The position numbers were made by a program, and so were the translations under genes. From positions 1-64,000 of the forward strand of contig JAEZJV010000051.1 of assembly GCA_023415635.1 (NCBI GenBank): DNA of 64,000 bases. Direction: 5' to 3'. The stretch comes from Bacillota bacterium (lineage in GTDB: Bacteria; Bacillota; Clostridia; Lachnospirales; Lachnospiraceae). Shown here piece after piece: positions 7,812-17,247 of this stretch; the first letter of the stretch is position 1; every line of letters starts with the position of its first letter. The notes below the pieces were generated by a model. The model was not told the origin of the DNA and ran no database searches. It was given only the letters and a program-made list of their open reading frames with translations.

Positions 7812-9602
7812 ATGATGAAGATTAAAGAATACCTGCAGGATCATCAGTTAATTGCCGACGGCTCGATGGGAACCTACTACGGTATGGTCGTCGGAAGACC
7901 GGGTGCCATATCTGAGGTGGCTAATCTGACAGATTCTGATACTATAAAGCAAATCCATATGGAATACCTGTCCTCAGGAGCACGGCTCATAAGGACAAAC
8001 ACTTTTGCAGCTAACCAGACAATGCTACGCTGCAATACCGAGTACCAGATTCAAATCGTAAGGAAGGCCTGTGAACTGGCGAAAACTGCTGTGGCAACGT
8101 GGCTGCAGGAGGATGAGCCGGTATGGATTCTCGGAGATATCGGACCGATTCCTGAGGATTCCGAGACACAGGAGCAGGAAATTTTAGCGGAGTATCAGCT
8201 TCTTTGCGACCTGTTTATTGATGCCGGGCTTGACGGCATACATTTTGAAACCTTTGCAGGTCCCCATTATATTGAAAAGCTGGCTCCTTATATTAAAGAA
8301 AAGGCACCGGGGATGTTTGTGATGGCAAGCTTCTGTGTGAATAAGAACGGCTATACGGCGGCGGGCATTCGTGCAGAACGAGTTCTTAGCAAGATAAGCA
8401 CAGAGACAGAAATCGATGCCTGTGGATTGAACTGCGGTGTTGGTTCGGGACATATGCTGCAGCTTCTTCAGAAAATCGTTCTGCCATCAGATAAAATAGT
8501 ATATATATCTCCGAATGCAGGATATCCGGAGCAGCTGCAGAACCGTATGGTATTTATGGATAATGCGAGATATTTTTCTGATAATATGGAGGAAATCGCT
8601 GGTCTGGGAGTAGATATCCTAGGTGGCTGCTGTGGAACAACCCCTGAATATATCGACTCTGTAGTGGATAAATTGAAGGGAAAACTTAAAACGAATGCTG
8701 TCAGAAGAGCCCTCAGTATTGCCCAGGAAAGCAAAAAGCCAGATCGGGAGAATGAGTTCTACCGATTGATGAGTGAAGGAAAAAGGGTAATTGCGGTTGA
8801 GCTTGACCCGCCCTACGATGCCAATATCGATCAGATTATGGAATGTGCTCATGCAGTGAAGAGGAGTGGTGCGGATGTCATTACATTTGCAGATTCACCG
8901 ATGGGAAGAAGCCGTGTCGATTCGATTTTGATGAGTATCAAGATTGCTGAGGAGACGGGTTTGAAGGTCATGCCGCACCTGTGCTGCAGGGATCGGAACA
9001 TGATTTCCATGAGATCTATACTGCTAGGTGCATACATTCACGGTATCAGAAATCTGCTGCTCGTGACCGGTGATCCGGTTCCCGGAGAAAGCCGTATTTC
9101 TACGACGGCTGTGTTTGATTATAATTCCATTCAGCTGATGGACTATGTGAAGGAGATGAATACGGAGCATTTTACAATAGACCCTATCTGCTACGGAGGA
9201 GCATTAAATCATGGCAGGGGAATGATTGATAAGGTTGTAGAACGAATGCAGCGTAAAATCGATGCAGGGTGTAAATATTTCCTGACGCAGCCTATCTATT
9301 CCAGGGAGGATGCACTACGGATCAAGCAGATTAAGGAGAGGGTGGATACTAAGATTTTATGCGGTATCATGCCTCTCGTCAGCTACCGGAATGCCTGCTT
9401 CATCAAGAACGAGATGGGGCAGATTAACGTACCGGAGGAGATTATTGCGAGATATCGGGCGGATATGTCGAGAGAGGAAGCTGAAAATGTCGGTGCCATG
9501 ATAGCCAGAGAGGTGATCGAATTCCTGGAGCCGGTTGCAGACGGCTTTTACTTTATGCTTCCATTTAATCGGGTCAGCCTATTGGATAAGATATTAAGAT
9601 AG
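7812..9602 (+). CDS. Bifunctional homocysteine S-methyltransferase / methylenetetrahydrofolate reductase
   Basis: A 596-residue fusion like B. subtilis YitJ. Residues 1-290 are a homocysteine methyltransferase barrel. Its zinc-binding cysteines are in LNCGVG near residue 207 and in GGCCGTTPEY at about 273-274. Residues about 310-595 are a MetF-type flavin TIM barrel (AVELDPPYD, LLVTGDP, FLTQPIY). The MetF half makes 5-methyl-THF from methylene-THF; the first half moves methyl groups to homocysteine. ATG codons at 7812 and 7815 are both possible. The next gene, metH, starts 14 bases after the stop, so one transcript makes both methyl donor and methyl transfer enzymes. Domain assignment is secure. 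Confidence 0.92.
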   Translation: MMKIKEYLQDHQLIADGSMGTYYGMVVGRPGAISEVANLTDSDTIKQIHMEYLSSGARLIRTNTFAANQTMLRCNTEYQIQIVRKACELAKTAVATWLQEDEPVWILGDIGPIPEDSETQEQEILAEYQLLCDLFIDAGLDGIHFETFAGPHYIEKLAPYIKEKAPGMFVMASFCVNKNGYTAAGIRAERVLSKISTETEIDACGLNCGVGSGHMLQLLQKIVLPSDKIVYISPNAGYPEQLQNRMVFMDNARYFSDNMEEIAGLGVDILGGCCGTTPEYIDSVVDKLKGKLKTNAVRRALSIAQESKKPDRENEFYRLMSEGKRVIAVELDPPYDANIDQIMECAHAVKRSGADVITFADSPMGRSRVDSILMSIKIAEETGLKVMPHLCCRDRNMISMRSILLGAYIHGIRNLLLVTGDPVPGESRISTTAVFDYNSIQLMDYVKEMNTEHFTIDPICYGGALNHGRGMIDKVVERMQRKIDAGCKYFLTQPIYSREDALRIKQIKERVDTKILCGIMPLVSYRNACFIKNEMGQINVPEEIIARYRADMSREEAENVGAMIAREVIEFLEPVADGFYFMLPFNRVSLLDKILR

Positions 9603-9616
9603 AAAGGGTTGGATAT

Positions 9617-12178
9617 ATGACAAGAGAGGAATTTTTGGAGTTAATCAAATCAAAAATAACAATTGTGGACGGAGCTACAGGAAGTAACCTCCAGAAACGC
9701 GGGATGCCTGTCGGTGTATGTCCTGAGGAATGGATTCTTCGCAATCCCAAACAATGCACTGAGCTTCAGCTTGAGTTTCTGGAGGCAGGTTCAGATATCA
9801 TCTTCGCTCCAACCTTTACAGCGAATCGAATCAAACTCGCGGAATACGGATTAGAGAATAGAATTAGGGAAATCAACCTGGGACTGGTAGAAATATCAAA
9901 ACAGGCTGTAGAGCAATATCGCAGTGTAGCGGATAATCCCAGAAAGGTATATATAGCTGCAGACTTAACAATGACTGGTGTTCAGCTTCAGCCTGTCGGA
10001 AGCATGCCCTTCGAAGAGCTGGTAGAGGTCTATAAGGAGCAGTTAAGCTACATCTTATCAGCCGGTGTGAATCTGATAGTGATAGAGACGATGATGAGTC
10101 TTCAGGAATGCAGAGCAGCTCTGCTTGCAGTGAAGGAAACCTGTAGCCTGCCTGTAATCGTATCGCTTACCTTCCAGGAGAATGGAAGAACTCTTTATGG
10201 GACAGATCCTAAGACAGCGGTGATCGTCCTGCAGAGCATGGGGGCAGATGCGATAGGGGTGAATTGTTCTACCGGGCCGGATAAAATGGCAAAGATTGTA
10301 CGTGAAATGAAGGAGTATGCATATGTTCCGATTATGGCTAAACCCAATGCTGGAATACCGCAACTGGTGGACGGTCATACTCACTTCCCGATGGACCCGG
10401 AGGAATTTGCAGAGGGGATGATAAAGTGTCTTGAGGCCGGGGCAGATATCGTCGGCGGCTGCTGCGGTACTACCCCAATGCACATGAAATATCTTGTAGA
10501 CAGGACGTCAGGCAGACCCACGAATAGTATCAGAGGTTCCCATATCAGAACCTTAACGACGGAGACCATGACAGTTGAGATACCCTTGGATGGGCCTTTT
10601 CTGGTGGTCGGAGAGCGCATCAATCCTACCGGTAAGAAAGCACTTCAGACAGAACTAAAGGAAGGACGGACTTCGATGGTTGCGGATATGGCGGCAGAAC
10701 AATTGGAATTGGGAGCCTCCATCCTGGATATCAATGTCGGTATGAATGGAATTGATGAAAAGGAGACAATGCTCCTTGTCATGCAGGAAGCACTGTCTGC
10801 AGCCCAGCTGCCTCTCAGCATCGACTCAAGTCATGTTTCGGTCATAGAAGCTGCGCTTCGTCAATATCCGGGGCGAGCGTTAATCAATTCCATCTCCCTG
10901 GAGAAGGAGAAATTTGAGAAGCTGATTCCCCTGGCGAAGAAGTATGGTGCAATGTTTATTCTGCTTCCCCTCTCTGATCAGGGGTTACCAAAGGATATTC
11001 AGGAAAAGAAAGAAATTATAGGTAAAATATTGGATAGAGCTCAGGAATATGGCTTGGCAAAGGAGGATATCATCGTCGATGGTCTGGTGACGACTGTTGG
11101 TGCTAATAGCAGCGCTGCTAAGGAGGCTCTGGAGACTATCCGTTATTGCAGGCAGGAGCTCGGCATAGCGACAATCATAGGGTTATCCAATATATCCTTT
11201 GGCTTACCGGAACGCCAGTTCATCAACAGTACCTTCCTTGCCTTTGCCATTCAGACAGGACTTACTATGGCAATTGCCAACCCGTCTCAGGAGCTGCTGA
11301 TGAACACCTCTCTGGCAGCCGATTTGCTGCGTGCAGTTGAGGACGCTCCGCAGCGATACATTGATCGTGCAGCTTCGCGACCGACAGTTATTACGACAGG
11401 TGAGGGGACAGCTGCTAAGGGAAATATGGGGATAGGGCAGACGGCTGTATCAGGCAATACCTCAAAGGCTTCTGTTGCATTGGGAGGAACTGGTAAGGAG
11501 CTGTCCCGGATTGCTCCGCACGATTCACACCAGGCGATTTATCAGGCAATAGTAAAAGGTAATAAAAGGAATATCATCTCTCTGGTTGAGGAAGAATTGA
11601 CAACCGGAATATCTCCGCAAAAGCTCATCGAGCAAATATTAATTCCTGCCATCAATGAGGTTGGGAGTCTTTATGATCGGCAGATATACTTCCTGCCACA
11701 GTTGATTGCCGGAGCTGAGACGATGAAGCTGGCAATCGATTACTTAGAACCAAAGCTTCAAGAGAGTGGTAAACCTGCTGATAAAGGAACTATAGTGATA
11801 GCTACTGTTTCGGGAGATATTCATGACATCGGAAAGAATTTGGTGGCATTGATGCTGAAGAATTACGGCTATCGTGTCGTTGACCTTGGTAAGGATGTAC
11901 CGACCGAGAAGATTCTTCATACGGCAAAGGAAGAAAAGGCTGACATTATTGCACTTTCAGCGCTAATGACAACTACAATGGTCGAGATGAAAAGAGTAGT
12001 GGAGCTGGCAAAGAAAGAGGGGATCACTGCGAAAATCATCATAGGCGGTGCAGTTATTACTCAAAGCTATGCGGATGAAATCCGTGCGGATGGTTATTCG
12101 GAGGATGCACAATCAGCGGTTGAGCTGGTAAGACGCCTGATGTCAGGGCCAGGTGAAGCGGGACAGCTTAATTATTAG
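9617..12178 (+). CDS. metH: Cobalamin-dependent methionine synthase without reactivation domain
   Basis: An 853-residue MetH. In order: homocysteine-binding barrel (1-300, zinc motif GGCCGTTPMH), methyl-THF pterin-binding barrel (about 325-590, start FLVVGERINPTGKK), a low-complexity Gly/Thr/Ser linker (about 592-635), the four-helix cap and the B12-binding domain with base-off motif GDIHDIGKN (His near residue 735). The C-terminal SAM-binding reactivation domain of the roughly 1200-residue E. coli enzyme is absent. In clostridia this domain is often a separate protein, and none is in this window. Ribosome site AAAGGG precedes ATG. It is cotranscribed with the fused MTHFR gene. Confidence 0.93.
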   Translation: MTREEFLELIKSKITIVDGATGSNLQKRGMPVGVCPEEWILRNPKQCTELQLEFLEAGSDIIFAPTFTANRIKLAEYGLENRIREINLGLVEISKQAVEQYRSVADNPRKVYIAADLTMTGVQLQPVGSMPFEELVEVYKEQLSYILSAGVNLIVIETMMSLQECRAALLAVKETCSLPVIVSLTFQENGRTLYGTDPKTAVIVLQSMGADAIGVNCSTGPDKMAKIVREMKEYAYVPIMAKPNAGIPQLVDGHTHFPMDPEEFAEGMIKCLEAGADIVGGCCGTTPMHMKYLVDRTSGRPTNSIRGSHIRTLTTETMTVEIPLDGPFLVVGERINPTGKKALQTELKEGRTSMVADMAAEQLELGASILDINVGMNGIDEKETMLLVMQEALSAAQLPLSIDSSHVSVIEAALRQYPGRALINSISLEKEKFEKLIPLAKKYGAMFILLPLSDQGLPKDIQEKKEIIGKILDRAQEYGLAKEDIIVDGLVTTVGANSSAAKEALETIRYCRQELGIATIIGLSNISFGLPERQFINSTFLAFAIQTGLTMAIANPSQELLMNTSLAADLLRAVEDAPQRYIDRAASRPTVITTGEGTAAKGNMGIGQTAVSGNTSKASVALGGTGKELSRIAPHDSHQAIYQAIVKGNKRNIISLVEEELTTGISPQKLIEQILIPAINEVGSLYDRQIYFLPQLIAGAETMKLAIDYLEPKLQESGKPADKGTIVIATVSGDIHDIGKNLVALMLKNYGYRVVDLGKDVPTEKILHTAKEEKADIIALSALMTTTMVEMKRVVELAKKEGITAKIIIGGAVITQSYADEIRADGYSEDAQSAVELVRRLMSGPGEAGQLNY

Positions 12179-12469
12179 TGTATGCAGTTTACGGTGAAGA
12201 ATTGTTACAGGTAGCTGTTTGGGAGGTAATAAGGTTTGCTGAAGAAAGAAAGACAACAGAATATATTAAATTAGTTGTATAAGAACGGGAAGGTTCTTGT
12301 CAATGCTCTGAGCGATCAGTTGCTAACAGCTTTCTGATGTGTGCAGGAGTAATTATCAATGTATCATAAGTCAATAATAATTTATCGAAAAACGATAAAT
12401 TATTATTGACTTTCGTTATATTACATGATATATTGTTTACGATATAAAGGTGTAGGAGGTAAGAGTTAT
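12179..12469. other. Gap between metH and the DUF2975 operon
   Basis: A GTG frame overlapping the metH stop (12178-12282, 34 residues, starting MYAVYGEELLQ when GTG is read as Met) is open but lacks a ribosome site; I do not call it a gene. The small hairpin AAGAAC/GTTCTT near 12281 lacks a U-tract. The right end holds the palindrome and promoter described separately. Confidence 0.4.
12370..12434 (+). promoter_or_regulatory. Perfect palindrome overlapping the -35 box of the DUF2975-XRE operon
   Basis: Perfect 18-bp arms, 12370-12387 and 12393-12410, flank AAAAA. The right arm ends in TTGAC, the start of the -35 box TTGACT (12406-12411); 17 bp later comes TATATT (12429-12434). The placement is that of an operator, most simply for the XRE protein encoded in the operon. 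Confidence 0.7.
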
Positions 12470-12919
12470 ATGAGTAAGAACCCATTGGTGCGGTTTACGA
12501 AGGCTTTGTTGGATTTTATGTTTTTTAGTGGAATTATTGTCTGTATTACCGTACCCGTTAGTTTCAGATTTGTAGGAAGGTATTATAAGATATTCGATCG
12601 TTATTACTTCCCGTTCTGTGTTATTTTTATCGGTGCGGGTATATTTGCACTTGCAATCCTATGGGAGCTGCGAAGTATGTTTCAGACAGTGATGAAGGGA
12701 GATCCTTTTATCAGAGAGAATGTCAGATCACTTAAGAGAATGGGAATTAGTGCATTTATCATTTCCGGATTGATGGCGGCAAGATTATTTTTCGTAATAA
12801 CTCCTGCAGCAATGGTTCTGATTGCGGTATTTGCCATAGCAGGATTATTCTCTTTGGTGCTTTCCCAGGTATTTGATCAGGCTGTAACCTATAAACAAGA
12901 AAATGATCTTACGATTTAG
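12470..12919 (+). CDS. DUF2975 membrane protein
   Basis: A 149-residue protein with four hydrophobic segments (about 16-36, 50-70, 97-115 and 118-138) and little soluble sequence. DUF2975 proteins are typically encoded just before a small YozG-type XRE regulator, exactly as here (12-base gap). Their function is unknown. ATG at 12470 follows AGGAGGT by 10 bases; an upstream ATG at 12425 falls inside the -10 region and is rejected. Confidence 0.8.
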   Translation: MSKNPLVRFTKALLDFMFFSGIIVCITVPVSFRFVGRYYKIFDRYYFPFCVIFIGAGIFALAILWELRSMFQTVMKGDPFIRENVRSLKRMGISAFIISGLMAARLFFVITPAAMVLIAVFAIAGLFSLVLSQVFDQAVTYKQENDLTI

Positions 12920-12931
12920 GAGGTGCCGTAA

Positions 12932-13141
12932 ATGATTATTGTAAATTTGGATGTCGTTATGGCACAAAGAAAAATCGGGCTGACAGAGCTGGCTGAGCAG
13001 GTGGATATTACCATGGCCAACCTGTCGATATTAAAGAATAATAAAGCAAAAGCAATCCGTTTCAGTACCCTGGAGGCAATCTGCAAAGCATTGAGTTGTC
13101 AGCCTGGAGAAATATTACAGTATGTAAAGGAAGAAGAATAG
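12932..13141 (+). CDS. XRE-family helix-turn-helix regulator, YozG-like
   Basis: A 69-residue Cro/C1-type protein that is essentially one HTH domain (about residues 10-65; ITMANLSILKNNKAKAIRFS covers the turn and recognition helix). AGGAGGT lies 9 bases upstream. The protein ends VKEEE at a TAG that is followed at once by a 12-bp tandem repeat whose frame would encode Q-K-E-Q units, so the present C-terminus may be a truncated version. It probably regulates its own operon through the palindrome at 12370-12410; that is inference from position. Confidence 0.88.
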   Translation: MIIVNLDVVMAQRKIGLTELAEQVDITMANLSILKNNKAKAIRFSTLEAICKALSCQPGEILQYVKEEE

Positions 13142-13248
13142 CAAAAAGAGCAGCAAAAGAACAGCAAAAAGAACAACAAAAAGAACAGCAAAAGGAACAG
13201 CAAAAAGAACAGCAAAAAGAACAGCAAAAAGAACAGTAAGAAGAACAG
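13142..13248 (+). repeat. 12-bp tandem repeat immediately after the XRE stop codon
   Basis: Eight consecutive units of CAAAAAGAACAG or a near variant start at the base after TAG. Unit 2 (13154-13164) is 11 bp because one A is missing. Unit 9 (13237-13248) begins TAA instead of CAA. Read in register, each 12-bp unit encodes Gln-Lys-Glu-Gln. Confidence 0.9.
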
Positions 13249-13298
13249 TAAGAGAAGAAAGAATATAACATGAATAGTTAAAGGAGGATTTAATATTT

Positions 13299-14927
13299 AT
13301 GGAACAATTAAATAATGCTCTTTCCGTTATCGGGGAAGAGAAATTGGATGCAGCTGCGAGCATGCCGAAAAGTGTGGAATCGTTACTGCTTAAACAAGTG
13401 CGCCAAAAATTCGAAGTTACCGGATTGGTCAGCCTGGTATTTGGCAGTCTGTTTGCCTTCAGCTTTTATAAAGCCGAATTTGGCATCAATGCACTTTTCT
13501 TTACCGGAGTGATGGTAATCTTACTTATTGCAGTTATGAAACAGTTTGCTATTCCGATGAAAAGGTCAAGCTATCTTTATTACGGGGCTTCCTTGCTGCT
13601 TGGATTATCCTCAGCTCTGACAGCGAACAGAGATATTCAGGCTCTGAATACCATCGGTACAATTTTTCTTTTGAACCTATCCATCCTGCACCAGCTGCAT
13701 GAGGATGGCAGATGGGAGTTTGCCGAACATTTTATGAAAATGTTTGGTATGTTGTTTTCTGGGCTGGCTTCAGTTCCGATGCCCTTTGCAGACGGGATAC
13801 GTTATATGAAAAGAACAAGGTTTTTTAGGAATGATAAGGTTAGAAATGTTTTCCTGGGCATTCTGTTATCTATTCCGATTTTATGGTTGGTTATTGTTCT
13901 GCTTTCTGATGCCGATATGTTATTTTCTGACATGACGACCAGGATATTTGTAAAGATTCTATCTCCGGAAGTCTTTGTGATCATATTAATGGTGATGTTA
14001 GGATTTTTTTCCTGCTATTGTATTCTGTGCGGAGCGGCTGCCCAGACCGGACAGAAGGAGAGAGGTTCATATAAAAAGGGAAATGCAGTAACGGCAGTAA
14101 CTGTAATGCTCCTGGTGTGTGTCGTATATGCGGTATTCTGCGGGCTTCAGATCATGTATCTGTTTGCAGGAGGTTTTTTTGCCCTGCCGGAGGGAATCAC
14201 CTTTTCAGAATATGCCAGAGGAGGTTTCTTTCAATTGCTTGCTGTTACTGTAATAAATGTTTTATTAATGGTATTATGCACAACCTTCTTTGGGGAAAGC
14301 AAATTACTGCGTATCCTCCTGACTTTGATGACAGCCTGTACTTATATCATGATTTTCTCAGCTGCTTACAGGATGGCACTGTATGTGGATGCGTATCAGC
14401 TGACCTTCCTACGGGTATTGGTTTTACTGGCATTACTTATCATTGCTTTTATTTTGGCAGGTATAATTCTGTCTGTATATAAGAAGAATTTTCCACTCTT
14501 TAGATACTGTGTGGCAGTCATTACAGTCTGCTACCTTGGTTTCTCGTTAGCCAGACCTGATTACTGGATTGCTGCTTATCTCATTCAGCAGAAGGAGATA
14601 CTGGAGGAAGAGGATGCTATCTTCCTGATGCAGGAGCTTTCGCTGGATGCGGCACCGGCAGTCGTACCTTTACTCAATGACAGTAGTAGATGGAGCGAAA
14701 CAATGAACCGTGTTCATTCGGAAGATGTCAGCATGTTTTTTGAGGGAGAGCCTTCCGGTCCTTATGTGCTTCAGGGTGATTGGAGTGAACTGGATTATTA
14801 CGGTATTGTATATTATCAGAAAATTCAGTGGGAGAACCAGCTCAGAGGATTTAAGGATTATGATTTATCCATAAAAAAAGCATTGCAATGTATGGAACAA
14901 AACCCAATACATTTTTATCGAAAATGA
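13299..14927 (+). CDS. DUF4173/DUF4153-type polytopic membrane protein
   Basis: A 542-residue protein with roughly 11-12 hydrophobic segments between residues 40 and 435 and a soluble C-terminal tail of about 110 residues rich in Glu/Asp and Trp. It matches the DUF4173 (DUF4153-like) family, which has no known function and is often encoded with DUF2975 and XRE genes. AAAGGAGG lies 12 bases before ATG. It is third in the operon, after the tandem repeat. The next promoter lies beyond 14940. Domain naming is from memory of the family. Confidence 0.7.
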   Translation: MEQLNNALSVIGEEKLDAAASMPKSVESLLLKQVRQKFEVTGLVSLVFGSLFAFSFYKAEFGINALFFTGVMVILLIAVMKQFAIPMKRSSYLYYGASLLLGLSSALTANRDIQALNTIGTIFLLNLSILHQLHEDGRWEFAEHFMKMFGMLFSGLASVPMPFADGIRYMKRTRFFRNDKVRNVFLGILLSIPILWLVIVLLSDADMLFSDMTTRIFVKILSPEVFVIILMVMLGFFSCYCILCGAAAQTGQKERGSYKKGNAVTAVTVMLLVCVVYAVFCGLQIMYLFAGGFFALPEGITFSEYARGGFFQLLAVTVINVLLMVLCTTFFGESKLLRILLTLMTACTYIMIFSAAYRMALYVDAYQLTFLRVLVLLALLIIAFILAGIILSVYKKNFPLFRYCVAVITVCYLGFSLARPDYWIAAYLIQQKEILEEEDAIFLMQELSLDAAPAVVPLLNDSSRWSETMNRVHSEDVSMFFEGEPSGPYVLQGDWSELDYYGIVYYQKIQWENQLRGFKDYDLSIKKALQCMEQNPIHFYRK

Positions 14928-15066
14928 TTACTCTCTATTTTTGTATCTTAATAATTATTTAAGTTTTATTTTTCCTATTCTGTGATATAATCTGGTTGGA
15001 CAATACGAGGTGCTGAAATGCATAGGGTTGTCTGTTAGGATATTATAGTGGAGAAAGGAATATAGA

Positions 15067-16032
15067 ATGGATCAAGGGACAGTAAAAACGATGGATCAAA
15101 TCACAAATTTATCTTATTATACAATAGATGTTATCATACCGATTTACCATGCGGATGACAAGCTGCAACGGCTGCTTATTATGCTGTATCGTCAGACAGT
15201 TAAGCCCAATCATGTGTATCTGCTTCAGACTGTTGAGTATGAGGGACAGGTTCAAACACTTCCGACCATTGAGGGCAGTGATATCACCATCCATCCTGTC
15301 AGCAGAGCGGACTTTGACCATGGTGGGACCAGAAAATACGGAGCTTCCTTATCAAATGCAGATATTCTGATGTTTATGACTCAGGATGCAGTTCCGGCAG
15401 ATGAACATTTGATAGAAAGATTGCTGGAGCCCTTTGTGGACCCCTGGGTTAGTGCTGCTTATGCCCGGCAGCTGCCCGATGAAAAGGCTGGCTTAGTAGA
15501 ACGATATTCGAGGCATTTCAACTATCCAAAGCACAGCCGGATCAAATCCCGTGAGGATTTGCAGGAGCTTGGGATCAAGACCTTCTTCTGCTCCAATGTC
15601 TGCGCAATGTATCGGAACGGAGTCTATCAGAAGCTCGGTGGATTTGTTGAAAAAACCATATTTAATGAGGACATGATTATGGCAGCTGCCATGATCCGTG
15701 AGGATTATCGTGTCGCATATGTAGCGGAGGCTAAGGTGGTGCATTCCCATCAATATACCTATCGCCAGCAGTTTACCCGCAATTTTGACTTAGGAGTATC
15801 CCATCGTCAGTATAGAGAGGTCTTTTCAGGGGTGAAGTCGGAAACCGAGGGAATCAGGCTGGTAAAGAATACAGCGAAATATCTATGTGAAAAGAAGAAA
15901 TACTTTCTTATACCTGATTTGATCATCAGCAGTGGCTTTAAGTTTCTGGGGTATCAATTTGGTAAGCGCTACGACATGATGCCGGTATGGTTGGTAAAAA
16001 AGCTCAGTATGAACCGGTCCTATTGGAAATGA
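15067..16032 (+). CDS. Glycosyltransferase family 2, rhamnosyltransferase-like
   Basis: A 321-residue GT-A enzyme. The nucleotide-sugar fold starts at about residue 20 (YTIDVIIPIYHADD). DHGGTRKYGA and the TQDA motif (a D-x-D variant for metal/NDP-sugar) follow, and NEDM near residue 201 supplies the likely catalytic acidic pair. FFCSNVCAMYR is typical of polysaccharide rhamnosyltransferases. No membrane helix is present. The sugar is inferred, not shown. A TATAAT lies at 14986-14991 without a good -35 box. Ribosome site GAGAAAGGA is upstream. It forms a pair with the next glycosyltransferase, and no other polysaccharide genes are nearby. Confidence 0.82.
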   Translation: MDQGTVKTMDQITNLSYYTIDVIIPIYHADDKLQRLLIMLYRQTVKPNHVYLLQTVEYEGQVQTLPTIEGSDITIHPVSRADFDHGGTRKYGASLSNADILMFMTQDAVPADEHLIERLLEPFVDPWVSAAYARQLPDEKAGLVERYSRHFNYPKHSRIKSREDLQELGIKTFFCSNVCAMYRNGVYQKLGGFVEKTIFNEDMIMAAAMIREDYRVAYVAEAKVVHSHQYTYRQQFTRNFDLGVSHRQYREVFSGVKSETEGIRLVKNTAKYLCEKKKYFLIPDLIISSGFKFLGYQFGKRYDMMPVWLVKKLSMNRSYWK

Positions 16033-16077
16033 TTGCTTCATTATATTATGAGTAAATGATTGGAGTTGAGTAAGGAC

Positions 16078-17007
16078 ATGAGTACGGTAGCAATCGTAAT
16101 GACCACCTATAATGGGGAAAAGTATATAGAAGAGCAGATCAAATCCATCCTGTCTTCCCTCTATCAGGATTTTACATTATATATCTTTGATGATGGATCA
16201 ACGGATTCAACGTTGTCCATACTGGAGTATTTTAAGGAGAGCTATCCTGATAAAGTCAATGTTATTCGAAATATAAGCAATTATGGGGTAACGATGAATT
16301 TTATTCAGGCTCTGACTAAGATGACTGTTGAATATATCATGTTCAGCGATCAGGATGATGTCTGGCTGCCTAATAAAATCGGTATATCCTTAAAACGAAT
16401 GAAGCAAATGGAAGCCCAGTTCTCCAAGGAGTATCCGATTGCGGTATTTACAGATGCGCACGTTGTGGATCATAACCTTTCAACCATCAACCCCTCCTTC
16501 TTTCGCTCTGGGCACTTAGATCCGGGAAAAACAGACCTGGCACACCTGCTGATGGAAAATAAGCTGATTGGCTGTACAGTTATGGTCAATGCAGCCCTTC
16601 GCAGGAAGCTGCAGAGTAACCGCCTGCCCCGACATGCAAGATATCATGACTGGTGGATCGCACTCATAGCCGCATCCTTCGGCAAGATAGGATTTGTGAA
16701 GGAAAGTACGCTGCTTTACCGCCAGCACGGTAATAATATGGTCGGGGATACCGGTTTTATCACTTATATTAAGAACAGGATAACTAACCTGCAGCTGCAG
16801 AGGGAAGCTCTAAGGGCACTTTACCGGCAAGCGGAAGATTTTATAAATATATACGGAGGTCAGCTTGATGAAGATACCCGAGAAATTATCAGACGTTTTT
16901 CTGCCCTGGGTGAGCTTGGTTTTGCTAAAAGAAGAATAGAAGCTGTTCGGTGTGGCTACTTGAAATCAGGATTGCTGCGTAACATAGGACTGATGCTTAT
17001 TTTGTGA
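16078..17007 (+). CDS. Glycosyltransferase family 2
   Basis: A 309-residue GT-A enzyme opening with VAIVMTTYNGEKYIEEQI. Asp residues in FDDGSTDSTL and SDQDDVW (the D-x-D site) are intact, and HDWW near residue 193 matches the acceptor-side motif of cell-surface glycan transferases. The ATG at 16078 is preceded by GGAG (12 bases) and AAGGA (1 base), neither ideal; an upstream in-frame TTG at 16060 is possible. It lies 45 bases after the first glycosyltransferase, probably on the same mRNA. Acceptor and sugar are unknown. Confidence 0.82.
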   Translation: MSTVAIVMTTYNGEKYIEEQIKSILSSLYQDFTLYIFDDGSTDSTLSILEYFKESYPDKVNVIRNISNYGVTMNFIQALTKMTVEYIMFSDQDDVWLPNKIGISLKRMKQMEAQFSKEYPIAVFTDAHVVDHNLSTINPSFFRSGHLDPGKTDLAHLLMENKLIGCTVMVNAALRRKLQSNRLPRHARYHDWWIALIAASFGKIGFVKESTLLYRQHGNNMVGDTGFITYIKNRITNLQLQREALRALYRQAEDFINIYGGQLDEDTREIIRRFSALGELGFAKRRIEAVRCGYLKSGLLRNIGLMLIL

Positions 17008-17138
17008 GCTATCTGTCAAGCTGTTACAGGCAGCTATATAATATGGATGAAAATGTAAACAATATTATGAATTTTTATACATCCACTTTAGTGATTTAAA
17101 CCAATAAAAATTTTATGCGATTGGCATCCTTTCAGTAC

Positions 17139-17167
17139 TTGACAAACACATATGTAGTTGATACAAT
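17139..17167 (+). promoter_or_regulatory. Promoter of the ilvN-ilvC leader
   Basis: TTGACA at 17139-17144 and TACAAT at 17162-17167, 17-bp spacer, near-consensus. Confidence 0.8.
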
Positions 17168-17209
17168 AACTTACAACTTAATAATCTTACTTTTTATACA
17201 GCAACAGAA

Positions 17210-17247
17210 GCCCCATTACAGAGTGTCCTGTGGTAATGGGCTTTTCT
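17210..17247 (+). terminator. Leader terminator (candidate attenuator) before ilvN
   Basis: GCCCCATTAC (17210-17219) pairs with GTAATGGGC (17233-17241) with one bulged C, followed by TTTTCTT. It lies only about 35 nt after the predicted transcription start and 55 nt before ilvN. No leader ATG, T-box or riboswitch motif is visible. Confidence 0.65.

Noticed and set aside
12178..12282. 34-codon GTG frame overlapping the metH stop
   Set aside because: Lacks a ribosome site; listed only in the gap note.
13142..13248. CRISPR-like array
   Set aside because: Units are contiguous 12-mers with no spacers and no cas genes.
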